The notes below the pieces were generated by a model. That model worked only from the letters and a program-made list of their open reading frames with translations, did not search any database and was not told the DNA's origin. The position numbers and the translations under genes are program-made. From positions 186,001-250,000 of the forward strand of contig DASREM010000055.1 of NCBI GenBank assembly GCA_035652095.1: 64,000 bases of DNA. The letters are read 5' to 3'. The DNA comes from DASREM01 sp035652095 (GTDB taxonomy: Bacteria; Acidobacteriota; Terriglobia; Terriglobales; Acidobacteriaceae). Positions 32,903-41,595 of the stretch are shown here, one piece after another; within the stretch, counting starts at the first letter, position 1, and each line of letters opens with the position of its first letter.

Positions 32903-34801
32903 TCAGAATGTGAAAGTCGGACCGAGCTCGGTGCGGATGTCCTGCCACTGACGCGCCGGGAATCCGCGGTAGGTCGGAAAAGGCAGGACCCCGTTGGGAT
33001 CACCGACTGCCCGAGTGCGATAGTACGACTCTTCGAAGGTAAAAGACACCAGGTTGTTCAGCTTGTAATTCAGCGTTACCGCCGCCAGGTCATTTTTCTG
33101 GCGCGTGTTTCCGATATGTCGGACGTCGCTGGCGAAGGCTTCGTCATAGGCGTAGTAGAGATAAAGTACCCAGCCGGCATTGCGGCCCGCAGGCTCGGCA
33201 TGAAAAATCCTGCCCAGAGGAAATCCCAGGTTGATGAACGCGCCCTGGGCACGCACGGGGCGCTGAGGCGCAAAGGCCGCCGCGCCGTTGCGAAGCCCGA
33301 ATACCACCGTCGAGGCCTGATCGTTTGAGAAGCCGTCCACCTTCGGGGATCCGGCGTCGAAAACACCGGTGTCGTTGAAATTGGAAAAGAGGCTGCCGAC
33401 GAAGTACCAGCGCAGGTCTCCGCCTCTCCAGTATTTGGTGGTCAGAGTCATCCAGCGCGTGGGCAACTGGAGTTCCGCGGTGTAACCCCAACGCGTGCTG
33501 CTGATCGAGGCCCCGGTGGGAAAAAGGTCTTTAAAGACGTTGGCGTTGGTCGGGCATCCGGCGGTGGTTGCCGGGCACAAGGGAACGTCGGCAGCGCGCA
33601 CCAGTGCGGTCCGTTCGCCTTGTACGCCGCTGAAAATCAACTGCGCCGGCGCGACGCCGGGGGCCTTGTCGAGTTGCCATTGAGTTACGAAGCGGGCCTG
33701 GATCTCAGGCCGGGCGGAATCCGCACCCTGTCTCTCGCCGTAGCCCAGCTGGTTGTCAATGGCCTTGGGGTCATTGCCATAGGCAGGCATGACCACGGCG
33801 AACTCGGGCTGGAAGAACAGATTGCGCGAGCCTCCCACCTTATGTCCGATGCCGAAGCGGAATTGCGGAGCCCGCTCGTACAAGGTACCGAAGCCAAGAC
33901 CGAGGCCTGTGGTCTCGTAAATCGCGGGCAGAGTGGAGGAGCCAAACGGCGTCCAGTCCTGGCCGAAGAGCGCGAAGACACTGGTCTTGTCGGTAAAGCG
34001 GTGGTCGATGCGTCCCCACGCCAGGCGAATGGAAGCCTGGCTGGAGCGGATGGTGGAGATGTTGCGGTTCAACACGCGGGTGAAGTTGCCTTCAAAATCA
34101 AACTCGAAACGTCCGGTGATGGCGTTGTTCTTATTGACGTCAGGCCATTCGAAGTTGGTGCCGAAGCGGAAGAAGCGGGCCTTGGCATGGAACTCGGGCG
34201 AGCCATTGGGGCCGGGATCAAACGCAGTGGTGCCCAGGGCCGTGCCGGTGTTGATGAAGCCGGGCAGGGGCATATCGGTGCCGTAGGGGGAAGAGCTGTC
34301 GTAAATCACACTGGCTTTTACCAGGCCGTAGAGCTTGATGCGAGCACCGGAACCGAGCTTGATATCTGGGATCAATCCGTCCGGTTTTGACGGTTCGAGC
34401 TGCATCACGCGCAATGGCGCGACTGCCGGAACGACTTTTGGCGGCTCCGGTTTCGGTGCAGGCGCTGGGGTAGCCTGGGCGGCGGGAGCGATGGGAGTGG
34501 TGGAGGCGACCAGATCGCGTGCCACCTGGGCAGAGGCGGGCGGCGCCGCGCTTACCGCAGCTGCGTCATCGGCAGTGATCAGCCCTTTGTCGCGGAGCAG
34601 GACCAGAAGCCGCTCCTGCTGCGCCTTCTCGGGCACAGCTAGCACCGCGCTTCCCTCCTCGGCAGTCAGCACGCCTTTCTGGACCAGCAGTTGCACAAGG
34701 GGATTGGGAGTAGAGGATGCAGCGGGGCCGGCGGCACAGGCAAACCACAAAGGGGAAAGTACTATGCTGATGAGCATGAGGACGGTAAGCAAGCGGGGCA
34801 T
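32903..34801 (-). CDS. Outer-membrane porin (DcaP-like beta-barrel)
   Basis: A 632-residue protein. Residues 1-24 are a signal peptide. Residues 33-85 are a helical region with two short repeats (K-G-V-L-T-A-E-E, then K-G-L-I-T-A-D-D), followed by a Pro/Ala linker and, from about residue 140, a beta-barrel beginning I-K-L-Y-G-L-V-K-A-S and closing with Phe at the C terminus (T-F-T-F). This is the form of DcaP/long porins with an N-terminal coiled coil that forms trimers. As first gene of the acetate operon it probably admits small carboxylates through the outer membrane. The link to acetate is inferred from position. Confidence 0.8.
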   Translation of the reverse strand: MPRLLTVLMLISIVLSPLWFACAAGPAASSTPNPLVQLLVQKGVLTAEEGSAVLAVPEKAQQERLLVLLRDKGLITADDAAAVSAAPPASAQVARDLVASTTPIAPAAQATPAPAPKPEPPKVVPAVAPLRVMQLEPSKPDGLIPDIKLGSGARIKLYGLVKASVIYDSSSPYGTDMPLPGFINTGTALGTTAFDPGPNGSPEFHAKARFFRFGTNFEWPDVNKNNAITGRFEFDFEGNFTRVLNRNISTIRSSQASIRLAWGRIDHRFTDKTSVFALFGQDWTPFGSSTLPAIYETTGLGLGFGTLYERAPQFRFGIGHKVGGSRNLFFQPEFAVVMPAYGNDPKAIDNQLGYGERQGADSARPEIQARFVTQWQLDKAPGVAPAQLIFSGVQGERTALVRAADVPLCPATTAGCPTNANVFKDLFPTGASISSTRWGYTAELQLPTRWMTLTTKYWRGGDLRWYFVGSLFSNFNDTGVFDAGSPKVDGFSNDQASTVVFGLRNGAAAFAPQRPVRAQGAFINLGFPLGRIFHAEPAGRNAGWVLYLYYAYDEAFASDVRHIGNTRQKNDLAAVTLNYKLNNLVSFTFEESYYRTRAVGDPNGVLPFPTYRGFPARQWQDIRTELGPTFTF

Positions 34802-35443
34802 TAGAACCTCCAGGCAACAGAGATCGAGATACTGGACCTGCCCCTCTGGTATTCGACGTCATCCTGACGATGACATCGATTGCAGAATTACGAGGTTGCG
34901 GGATTGTGCGCCGCTGCGGGCCAACACTCAGTGACGAGCATCACCGAGCGAATGGTAGGACATCACACGGACGGAGTTAGGCAGGAGTTAGCAACGTGAA
35001 ATGGATGGCCTTGAGTCGATGTTTAAGATCACCGCGGCGGTGGTTAAGCATTCTGTATATCGGTCAGATCCGAGGGGTGCGCCATTTCTCGCGTCTTTTG
35101 CGAGAAGTGGGGCTGTTGCCTCAACTTGATCGATGGAGTTCCTCAAATCTAACAGACAAAATCCCCACGTCTCAAAACAGAGACGTGGGCCACCCCCCAA
35201 TCCTCGACCCGACGCATGGTGTATTGTTGCGGGTTCCCGCCAATGCGGTGGCAACGGAGAAATATCATGCAAACCACCCTTGCCCCAGGGGGATTGGGGA
35301 ACTTAAGAAGGAGAGGATTATGTTGCCGGCGAGCTTGCCGTAAGCTAGACCCGTCCAACTTTGGAAACAGTACTCACAGCGCTGCCCCTGGATGTTTTTC
35401 AAACGGCCGGTGATACACTTCGTCCGGCAAGACTGACGAATCC
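34802..35443. other. 642-base intergenic region with a palindrome and a partial repeat
   Basis: No supported gene. It contains GACGTCATCCTGA at 34855-34867, identical to one end of the REP-like family, and a perfect hairpin at 35164-35189. A good ribosome site (AAGGAGAGGATT) before an ATG at 35320 opens a frame of only seven codons. The left part should hold the promoter of the acetate operon, but no clear one was seen. Confidence 0.55.
35164..35189. repeat. Perfect 10-base-pair hairpin, CCCACGTCTC type
   Basis: CCCACGTCTC (35164-35173), loop AAAACA, GAGACGTGGG (35180-35189). I recall near-identical palindromes scattered in Acidobacteriota genomes. It could be a REP element or RNA 3' end. 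It has the same design as the hairpin at 26222, with an A-rich loop and a CCCAC-type outer stem. Confidence 0.6.
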
Positions 35444-35983
35444 ATGAAACCAGCATCGAACATTAAGACGCCAACGCAATACATCGCCTCATTGCCCGGC
35501 GATCGCGCGAAGACGATCGCGACGGTGCGCGCACTTGTGAACAAGCACATTCCGCGCGGTTACGAGGAGTGCCTCGTCTGGGGCACGATCGGCTGGACGA
35601 TTCCCCTGTCGCGGTATCCGGACACTTACAACCAGCAGCCGATCTGCTACGTCGCGCTGGCGTCGCAGAAGAACTACTGCTCGCTGTACCTGATGGGCGC
35701 GTTTTGGAGCGCGACTCAACTGGAGCAACTGAAGGCGGCGTTCAAGGCGGCGGGGAAGAAGCTCGACATGGGGAAATGTTGCGTTCATTTTAAATCGCCG
35801 GACGATTTGCCGCTGGAAGCAATCGGCAAGCTGATCTCGGCGATTTCGAGCGAGAAGTGGATCGAGATGTACGAACAATCGCGCTTGAAGACTAAGGCAG
35901 GGCAGGCGCAGATGGCGAAGCAGGGCGCCGCATCGGCAGGCAAGGTGGGCGCCAAGCGCGGCGGCAGAAAACGGAAATCCTGA
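35444..35983 (+). CDS. DUF1801 domain protein
   Basis: A 179-residue cytoplasmic protein matching DUF1801 (YdhG-like): Y-I-A-S-L-P near the start, G-Y-E-E-C-L-V-W-G, then C-Y-V-A-L-A-S-Q-K-N-Y-C-S-L-Y and G-K-C-C-V-H-F. The function of this fold is unknown, although it resembles small ligand-binding proteins of the YjbR/MmcQ type. The tail from about residue 150 is Lys/Arg/Gly-rich and may bind nucleic acid. Start ATG 35444 matches the family N terminus. It stands alone between long intergenic regions. Confidence 0.8.
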   Translation: MKPASNIKTPTQYIASLPGDRAKTIATVRALVNKHIPRGYEECLVWGTIGWTIPLSRYPDTYNQQPICYVALASQKNYCSLYLMGAFWSATQLEQLKAAFKAAGKKLDMGKCCVHFKSPDDLPLEAIGKLISAISSEKWIEMYEQSRLKTKAGQAQMAKQGAASAGKVGAKRGGRKRKS

Positions 35984-36139
35984 TTCCGTGCGCGGGTTTC
36001 GCGGCGAGCATGAGTGCAGACGGCGTGTCGCTTTCGTCCATGCAGCAGATGTGCGATAGGCTGAGGACTACTGCGATTCCAGCAATTCCATCCTTGTCCA
36101 AAAACCGTCGCAGGGCACTCTGCCCCAGGTGACCGCTGA

Positions 36140-38122
36140 TTACGGTAGCACTCCGATCGCTTTGTAGAGATCGGCAGTCTTATATACGACGCCGTCTTTC
36201 ACCACGATCTTCACTTTGCGGATGTCCGAGACGCGGGTCGCGGGATCGCCATCCACCAGGATCACGTCCGCGAGTTTCCCGGCAGCGATGCTACCCACCT
36301 CGCCATCTTTGTGCATGATCCGGGCCGCGCCCAGCGTGACGAGTTGGAGAACTTTAGGCGCGGGAATTCCGGCCTGCTCGTAAAGTTCGAGTTCGCGATG
36401 CAGGGCGAATCCGGATAAAGCATCGGTGCCGGCGACGATGGGCACTCCGGAATCGTAAAGCGCCTTGGTCATCTTCAGCATCTGGGTAAACGCGTCCCGG
36501 TAACGCTGGTCCATCCCATCGGGCACTTCGATACCCCCATAGAAAAAACCGCGACGAATCTGCGCCGGGAGGCGATCGGCAATCGCGGCATAGCTGGCTG
36601 ACATCTTTCCCGGGCGGTCGGTGAACATGCCTTCGAAGACGTTCAGCGTGGGATCCAGGTCGGTGTGGTGGTCTTTGAGCAACTGGATGAACTTCTGCAC
36701 CTCGGGCGAACTGGGATCGATATCGGCGCCGCGCTGTGCGACCTCGGTAAAGCGGGCGGGAGTGCGCGTGTCCTTCACTTTATCGAACATGAAATTCAGG
36801 AAGATGAAATTCATGTGCTGGATTTCGTCGGCGCCGTCCTCGATGAATTGCTGCGCGGTCATGAATGCGGGGACGTGCCCGCTGACCCGCATGCCGTGGG
36901 CGTGGGACATCTGCGCGATCCTGGGCACCAACTCCGGCTTGATCGAACTGTAGATCTTGGTCTGCACATAGCCGAGTCTGGCGTAGCGCTCGATGTCCTG
37001 GCGAGCTTCGTCTTCGGTGTCGGCGAAAACCTTGGTGGGACCGGCGTAAGGGCCGCGGCCGTCGAGGAAGCCCGCTTTCAGCACGCGGGGACCGATCTCG
37101 GTCCCGCTGTCGAAGCGGGATTGCAGCGCGGCCAGTTGATCGATGTCGTTGGCCATATCGCGGACCGTGGTAACGCCCGCAGCCATGTGCAGAAGGCCGT
37201 CGTTCGGGCCAATGTGGACGTGGCAGTCCCACAAGCCGGGCATCAGGGTCATGTTCCCGGCATCGATGGTTTCAGCGCCTGCAGGCACCGAAACCTTCGC
37301 ATCGTCACCGACAGCGGTAATCTTGTTGCCTGAAATGAGCACCGTTGAATTCTTCAGGGTAGTGGCCGTACTCGAATCGAACAGCGTGGCGTGCACAAAT
37401 GCGAGGGTTCCCGAGGGCTTGTGAGCCAGCGTTTTGGCCAGCTGTGCGGAGCGTTGGGTTTCATACTCCTGCTGGGCCTTCAGCATGGAATCGGCCGCTG
37501 CTTCCCAACCTTCGGGGACGACCGAGCCCCAGGCACTGATACTGTAGAAGTTGCCTTCGTTGTCGAGCCAAATCGGACTGGGATTGAAATCGAGGCCGTT
37601 GACCGCATACTGGGTAACGGTGCGGGTCTTGCCGTTGGCCTGGATCTTCAACTCATTGCGCTTTTCGATGGAAGCCTCGCCGGTCGGAAGTAAAGCGAGC
37701 TTGCCTCCGTTCGCGAGCAATGCCCTGGCGAGCAACGCTCCTTCTTCAGGCGTACCTGACACGCTGACGTAGAAGGCTTTGCCCGATACATTTTTCTGCC
37801 CTTCTTCGGCGCGGTTTTTCCAGCTCGCCGCGCCATTGGCGAGAGAAAAGGTTTCCACGACCGGGGCTTTCATGTAGTCGTTGCCGGAGTTCTCGATGCG
37901 GGTTGGAATTCCGTCTTTGTCGAGAACGATCTTTTCCGTGATCTTGGGGCCGCGGCCGCGATCGTTGAACTCGTAATAGAGCTGCAGTTCGCCATTGGCG
38001 GTGCGCGCGGAGGTTTCGTAGCCCGCCTTGTTGCCCATGATCAGCATGGTGTAGCGAGAATCGGCAGCCATGGCGGAGTGTGCCAGGATGAGTGCGATGG
38101 ATAGAAGGAACAGCTTTTTCAT
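36140..38122 (-). CDS. Exported amidohydrolase with large N-terminal domain
   Basis: A 660-residue protein. Signal peptide of about 20 residues (ending H-S-A-M-A-A). Residues 20-240 are a beta-rich domain without recognised motif. The amidohydrolase part begins near residue 265. Metal-site blocks: W-D-C-H-V-H-I-G-P, K-I-Y-S-S with a likely carbamylated-Lys position, V-S-G-H-V-P, and G-T-D-A-L near residue 575. It ends with the G-S-I-A-A-G-K-L-A-D-V-I-L sandwich block. It acts in the periplasm on an unknown amide, peptide or lactone. The ATG at 38122 follows GAGAGGAAG; an open frame to 38257 was rejected. It is divergent from the DUF3179 gene. Confidence 0.85.
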   Translation of the reverse strand: MKKLFLLSIALILAHSAMAADSRYTMLIMGNKAGYETSARTANGELQLYYEFNDRGRGPKITEKIVLDKDGIPTRIENSGNDYMKAPVVETFSLANGAASWKNRAEEGQKNVSGKAFYVSVSGTPEEGALLARALLANGGKLALLPTGEASIEKRNELKIQANGKTRTVTQYAVNGLDFNPSPIWLDNEGNFYSISAWGSVVPEGWEAAADSMLKAQQEYETQRSAQLAKTLAHKPSGTLAFVHATLFDSSTATTLKNSTVLISGNKITAVGDDAKVSVPAGAETIDAGNMTLMPGLWDCHVHIGPNDGLLHMAAGVTTVRDMANDIDQLAALQSRFDSGTEIGPRVLKAGFLDGRGPYAGPTKVFADTEDEARQDIERYARLGYVQTKIYSSIKPELVPRIAQMSHAHGMRVSGHVPAFMTAQQFIEDGADEIQHMNFIFLNFMFDKVKDTRTPARFTEVAQRGADIDPSSPEVQKFIQLLKDHHTDLDPTLNVFEGMFTDRPGKMSASYAAIADRLPAQIRRGFFYGGIEVPDGMDQRYRDAFTQMLKMTKALYDSGVPIVAGTDALSGFALHRELELYEQAGIPAPKVLQLVTLGAARIMHKDGEVGSIAAGKLADVILVDGDPATRVSDIRKVKIVVKDGVVYKTADLYKAIGVLP

Positions 38123-38272
38123 GCTTCCTCTCTGATAAGGACGGGTGCGTCGTTCCCTTGCATTGTTCGGTGCCAAGCTTCGCGCAAGCCCGAAACACTT
38201 TACAATAAGGCGAGTCTGCGCGAACAAGAATGTAAGGCAGTTCCAATTCAATCGCAACCCAGGAGCTTGGCT

Positions 38273-39487
38273 TTGGCAAGGCCGGTAACTTCCCAGCGAC
38301 AGGAACCTCGATCATCGGCAAGCATACTGCTGTTTGTATTGCTGATTGCCGGCTGCGTTGCGCTGTTCCTGGCGCCCGCAGTGATCATCCAACCATTCAG
38401 TTATCAATCTCCCCGGGCGCTCATGTGGGCGATGAGATTGCGACACTCCGCACCGTTCTGGACCCTTCTTTTTTTCGCGGTCTCGCTTTTTTTGTGTGTG
38501 AAGCAATGGAAAAGGGTGGGCAAGCTCACCAAGGGACTGCTTGCGCTCGGGCTTGTTTTCGGCGCTTTCGCCACCGTGATGTCGCGGGTGGACTACTTCG
38601 AGTGGATGTTCCATCCTCTCCCTTCGCCGGGATTTCAGGACGCGGAAAGCGCGAGGCTGGATCCTAAGCAAATGGTGATGGCCGTCCGCTTCGGCAACGA
38701 TGCGCGGGCCTATCCGATCCGGGCCATGGCGTACCACCATCTGGTCAATGACGTAGTGAACGGCACGCCGGTTGTGGTGACTTATTGAACGCTCTGTCAC
38801 ACCGGTCTGGTGTGGAAACGAGTGGTGGATGGAAGGACGCTGACATTCCGTCTGGCGGGCATCAATAACCAGAACTTTCTGATGCGCGATGAGGAGACGG
38901 GAAGCTGGTGGCAGCAGGTGTCGGGCAAGGCGCTGTTCGGTCCTTTGCAGGGACGAATCCTGGAGCCGGTGATGAGTGATGAGTTGACGTTCGCGCAGTG
39001 GAAGCAGGAGTCACCGCAAGGTCAGGTGCTGGCGCCGTCCCGGAAATACCAAGGCAAGTACGAGGACAACTGGGAGCCCGAAGTACAGAAGCTTCCGACG
39101 GTAATTGATTTTCCAGGCAGCGGGCTCAAAGCGCGGGACGTAGTTCTGGGGATTGAGCAGAACGGCGAGAGCCGAGCTTATCCGCTGGAGACGGTCCTGG
39201 CGCAGTTTCCGATTCAGGACCGGGTTGGAGGCGAGACCATCGTCTTGCTGGCGGGGCCGGACGGAAAGTCGGTGCGCGCGTTCAAGGGCCGCGTCAACGG
39301 GGCAGAGGTGGAACTGTATCGCAGCGGCGAGCGCCTGGTGGATGCCGGCGGAGGCGCATGGGACTTCAAGGGCTGTGCCACTGCAGGACCGCTGCGAGGC
39401 CAATGCCTGGAGCAGGTATCAATTCTGAAGGACTACTGGTTCGATTGGCGAAACTATCACCCCAACACCAGCATCTATCGTCACTGA
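38273..39487 (+). CDS. Probable selenoprotein: DUF3179 membrane protein with in-frame TGA (Sec172)
   Basis: The frame is open from 38267 to 39487 except for one TGA at 38786-38788. Read through, it gives 404 residues: three membrane helices (about 17-37, 60-78 and 88-104), then a DUF3179 domain (R-A-Y-P-I-R-A-M-A-Y-H-H-L-V-N-D near residue 150, V-V-V-T-Y, then the TGA, then T-L-C-H-T-G-L-V-W). The family normally has C-P-L-C here, so the TGA replaces the first Cys, giving U-T-L-C. The DUF3179 match continues afterwards to the conserved W-F-D-W-R-N-Y-H-P-N-T-S-I-Y end. The start is TTG 38273, seven bases after AGGAG. A SECIS-like hairpin follows the TGA. It is followed after 21 bases by a HAD gene. 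The domain's function is unknown; a redox role is inferred. Confidence 0.82.
38786..38824 (+). promoter_or_regulatory. Putative bacterial SECIS element with its UGA
   Basis: UGA at 38786-38788. Lower helix CGCTC (38790-38794) with GAGTG (38820-38824), one G-U pair. Internal loop TG against AAAC. Upper helix TCACACC (38797-38803) with GGTGTGG (38809-38815), seven pairs including one U-G. Apical loop GGTCT (38804-38808), the same five bases I remember in the apical loop of the E. coli fdhF element, 15 bases after the UGA (about 18 in fdhF). It would recruit SelB and Sec-tRNA. Confidence 0.75.
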
Positions 39488-39508
39488 CTCCACTTCCAAA
39501 GGATCGCA

Positions 39509-40120
39509 ATGGCGGAAATCAAGGCGCTGTTCTGGGACCTGGGCGGAGTACTGCTGAGCAACGCGTGGGACCGCACGCAAAGAGCGGCGGCGCTGGAAAA
39601 ATTTCAACTCGACGAGATTGAGTTCCATGACCGTCACGAGATGCTGGTCTCGTCGTTCGAGCGGGGAAAGATTTCGCTCGATGAATATCTGGACCGCACA
39701 GTCTTTTATCGCGATCGTCCGTTCACGCGCGAACAATTCAGGGAATTCATCTTTTCGCTTTCCGAAGCAGACCCGGACGCGTTGAGCCTGGCGCGCGAAC
39801 TGGCGGAGTCGCGCAAGTTCCTGATGTCTACCATCAACAACGAATCCAGGGACCTGAACCTGTACCGCATTGAAAGGTTCAAATTGCGGGACATCTTCAG
39901 TTTGTTCGTGAGTTCATGTTTCGTGGGGCTGCGAAAGCCGGAGAGCGGGATCTATCAATTGGCGCTCGATATCACGCAGCAGAAGCCGGCCGAAAGCTGC
40001 TTCATTGACGATCGGGCATTGAACCTGGAGAGCGCGGCCAAACTGGGGATGCACACCATCAAAATGGAAAATGCCGGGCAACTGCGGCGGGCGCTCGCGG
40101 ACTTCGGGGTCAGGCTGTAA
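39509..40120 (+). CDS. HAD-superfamily hydrolase (subfamily IA, YihX-like)
   Basis: A 203-residue cytoplasmic hydrolase. Motif I is L-F-W-D-L-G-G-V-L-L near residue 10, with the nucleophile Asp but Gly in place of the usual second Asp, as in several HAD-IA members. Motif II is the Ser/Thr in M-S-T-I-N-N, motif III the Lys in G-L-R-K-P-E-S-G-I-Y, and motif IV C-F-I-D-D-R. It probably dephosphorylates a small sugar phosphate or similar. AAGGA precedes the ATG, which lies 21 bases after the DUF3179 gene, so both should be on one message; its stop is almost contiguous with the convergent gene at 40123. Confidence 0.85.
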   Translation: MAEIKALFWDLGGVLLSNAWDRTQRAAALEKFQLDEIEFHDRHEMLVSSFERGKISLDEYLDRTVFYRDRPFTREQFREFIFSLSEADPDALSLARELAESRKFLMSTINNESRDLNLYRIERFKLRDIFSLFVSSCFVGLRKPESGIYQLALDITQQKPAESCFIDDRALNLESAAKLGMHTIKMENAGQLRRALADFGVRL

Positions 40121-40122
40121 CC

Positions 40123-41121
40123 TCAGGGCTTGCGCGTCAGGCGGGACGGCGATGGCGACTGGAGTCCCGTTTTTGCGGGGAGGCTTTCTCCGGTAATTCC
40201 CAGGCTCAAATCCGCCGACCAGCAGTCCGACAGAATGCGCCACTCGCCGTTCTGGCGCGTGGAAAGAATCAGATACTTGCCGCGTTCCTCGCGGCGCTTG
40301 CCCAGGGCAGAAGGCACGAGCGCCTTGCATCGGCCAGCCTCGTAGGCAATGTCTCCGAATACTTCTACTCTAATCGGTTCTAATTCGACTTCCCCGAACC
40401 CGGAGTCCAACGCGGTAAAGAAGAATTCCCGGATGGACGCTGCCCCGCGGATGGGCGGCACGTTGGGCCGCAGCACCAGAGCATCGGGAGTGTAGCGGTC
40501 GAGAATGTCGTCGAGTTGCTTGGTGTTGCAGGCCAGAGCCCAATCCTGAGACATCTTGCGTATCGCAAGTTCCGCGCGGCTCAGCGAGGGGCCAGTAAGC
40601 GGGGCGCGCATGACGGCGCTCTCTCGAGGCGCTCCAGTCCCGGCGCCCATGTCCGGCGCTCCCGCAAAGGCTCCCTCTGAAGAGGAGAAGTAGTGGTGGT
40701 GGTAATGATGGTGATAATGGTGCTGGCCCGGAATCTCTCTTCGAATCTGATGTTCGGGCGAAGGAATGAGAGCGGTGGACTCTTCCGGGTCGCTGTCCGG
40801 CGGGGCGGGACGCGACTGTGCGAGCGGCACACCGCAGGTGGCGCAGAACCGATGTTGTGGCCGATTGGCGGCGCCACAAACTCCACACTGATTCTGCGAA
40901 GTCGGGCTGGGTTCTTCCGCGTTCACAGATTCTTCCGTATCCACCTCCAGCGCGAGGCGTTGAATGGCCTGAAATGCGGCCGCGATCGCCTCCTGCCCCG
41001 GCTTGGGACGGCGCATGCCATGGTTCATTCGGGTAAAGAACTCGTCCACTTCGGGGTTGCGGCCGAGATCACCCTCAGCGTCACTGTTTGGTTGGGATGG
41101 CGTTTTCTTATTGGGATCCAC
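40123..41121 (-). CDS. Zinc-ribbon plus NTF2/SnoaL-like (DUF4440) protein
   Basis: A 332-residue protein. Residues about 85-108 are a zinc ribbon with two CxxC knuckles (C-G-V-C-G, then C-A-T-C-G). A Pro/His-rich linker with an H-H-Y-H-H-H-Y-H-H-H-Y cluster follows, then from residue 190 a SnoaL/NTF2-like alpha+beta domain (W-A-L-A-C-N-T-K-Q-L-D-D-I-L-D-R-Y, then A-S-I-R-E-F-F). The domain class includes ketosteroid-isomerase-like folds and binding proteins; no catalytic site is evident. The His cluster may bind metal. It follows the TonB-C-like gene by 30 bases on the same strand. Confidence 0.75.
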   Translation of the reverse strand: MDPNKKTPSQPNSDAEGDLGRNPEVDEFFTRMNHGMRRPKPGQEAIAAAFQAIQRLALEVDTEESVNAEEPSPTSQNQCGVCGAANRPQHRFCATCGVPLAQSRPAPPDSDPEESTALIPSPEHQIRREIPGQHHYHHHYHHHYFSSSEGAFAGAPDMGAGTGAPRESAVMRAPLTGPSLSRAELAIRKMSQDWALACNTKQLDDILDRYTPDALVLRPNVPPIRGAASIREFFFTALDSGFGEVELEPIRVEVFGDIAYEAGRCKALVPSALGKRREERGKYLILSTRQNGEWRILSDCWSADLSLGITGESLPAKTGLQSPSPSRLTRKP

Positions 41122-41151
41122 AATACTGACCGTTTGCGGCCATTCTATGCG

Positions 41152-41595
41152 TCACCTGCTGGAAAACTCAATCTTGGCTTCCGACTCGGTGGGCACGCCG
41201 TTGCACATTGCGGGGCGATACCGCCAGCTGCGAACCACGGTGAGAATGGTGCGATCCTCAGTGGGCCCGGCGCTTTCCAGGACTAATGGACTGTGAACTC
41301 TACCGTCCGTCCCGATGATGAAGCTCACGGTGACCTTGGCGGACTCCGGACTGTCAAGAATGGGATTCGGTGTGGCGAGGGCTTCCGGAGGGGCTGTAGC
41401 CTCGCAGCGACTCTGGGCGGCGGTGTGCGGCACCGAAGCAAATTCCGAGTCATGCATAGCCGACTGCCAGACCTGGTCCTCCTGCGCGGTAAGAGAGCGC
41501 CCAGTGGAGATGCGGACGGGAGCGACGTGAGAGTAGGCGGAGGCAAGGCCGATCAGAAGAAAAATCGCAAGAAGCTTGAGGCTGCGAGGTGGCAT
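41152..41595 (-). CDS. Exported TonB C-terminal-domain-like protein
   Basis: A 147-residue protein with a signal peptide of about 20 residues (L-K-L-L-A-I-F-L-L-I-G-L-A-S-A). From residue 80 it resembles the TonB C-terminal fold: V-T-V-S-F-I-I-G-T-D-G-R-V, then T-I-L-T-V-V-R-S-W-R-Y-R-P-A and an ending strand A-K-I-E-F. It has no N-terminal membrane anchor and Pro-rich stalk, so it is not a classical energiser; Acidobacteriota encode many such periplasmic proteins. GGAGGAAGGAACG before the ATG at 41595 fixes the start against a longer frame. Confidence 0.75.
   Translation of the reverse strand: MPPRSLKLLAIFLLIGLASAYSHVAPVRISTGRSLTAQEDQVWQSAMHDSEFASVPHTAAQSRCEATAPPEALATPNPILDSPESAKVTVSFIIGTDGRVHSPLVLESAGPTEDRTILTVVRSWRYRPAMCNGVPTESEAKIEFSSR

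Noticed and set aside
35268..35413. 48-codon frame with a nearby ribosome-like site, and a seven-codon frame at 35320
   Set aside because: No recognisable product, and Arg/Cys-rich composition typical of chance frames. Kept only as a remark on the intergenic region.
38267..39487. Reading the DUF3179 locus as two genes or a pseudogene
   Set aside because: There is only one stop, the frame and family match continue without a break, no ribosome site precedes a downstream start, and the TGA is at a Cys position with a SECIS-like hairpin. A sequencing error remains possible.
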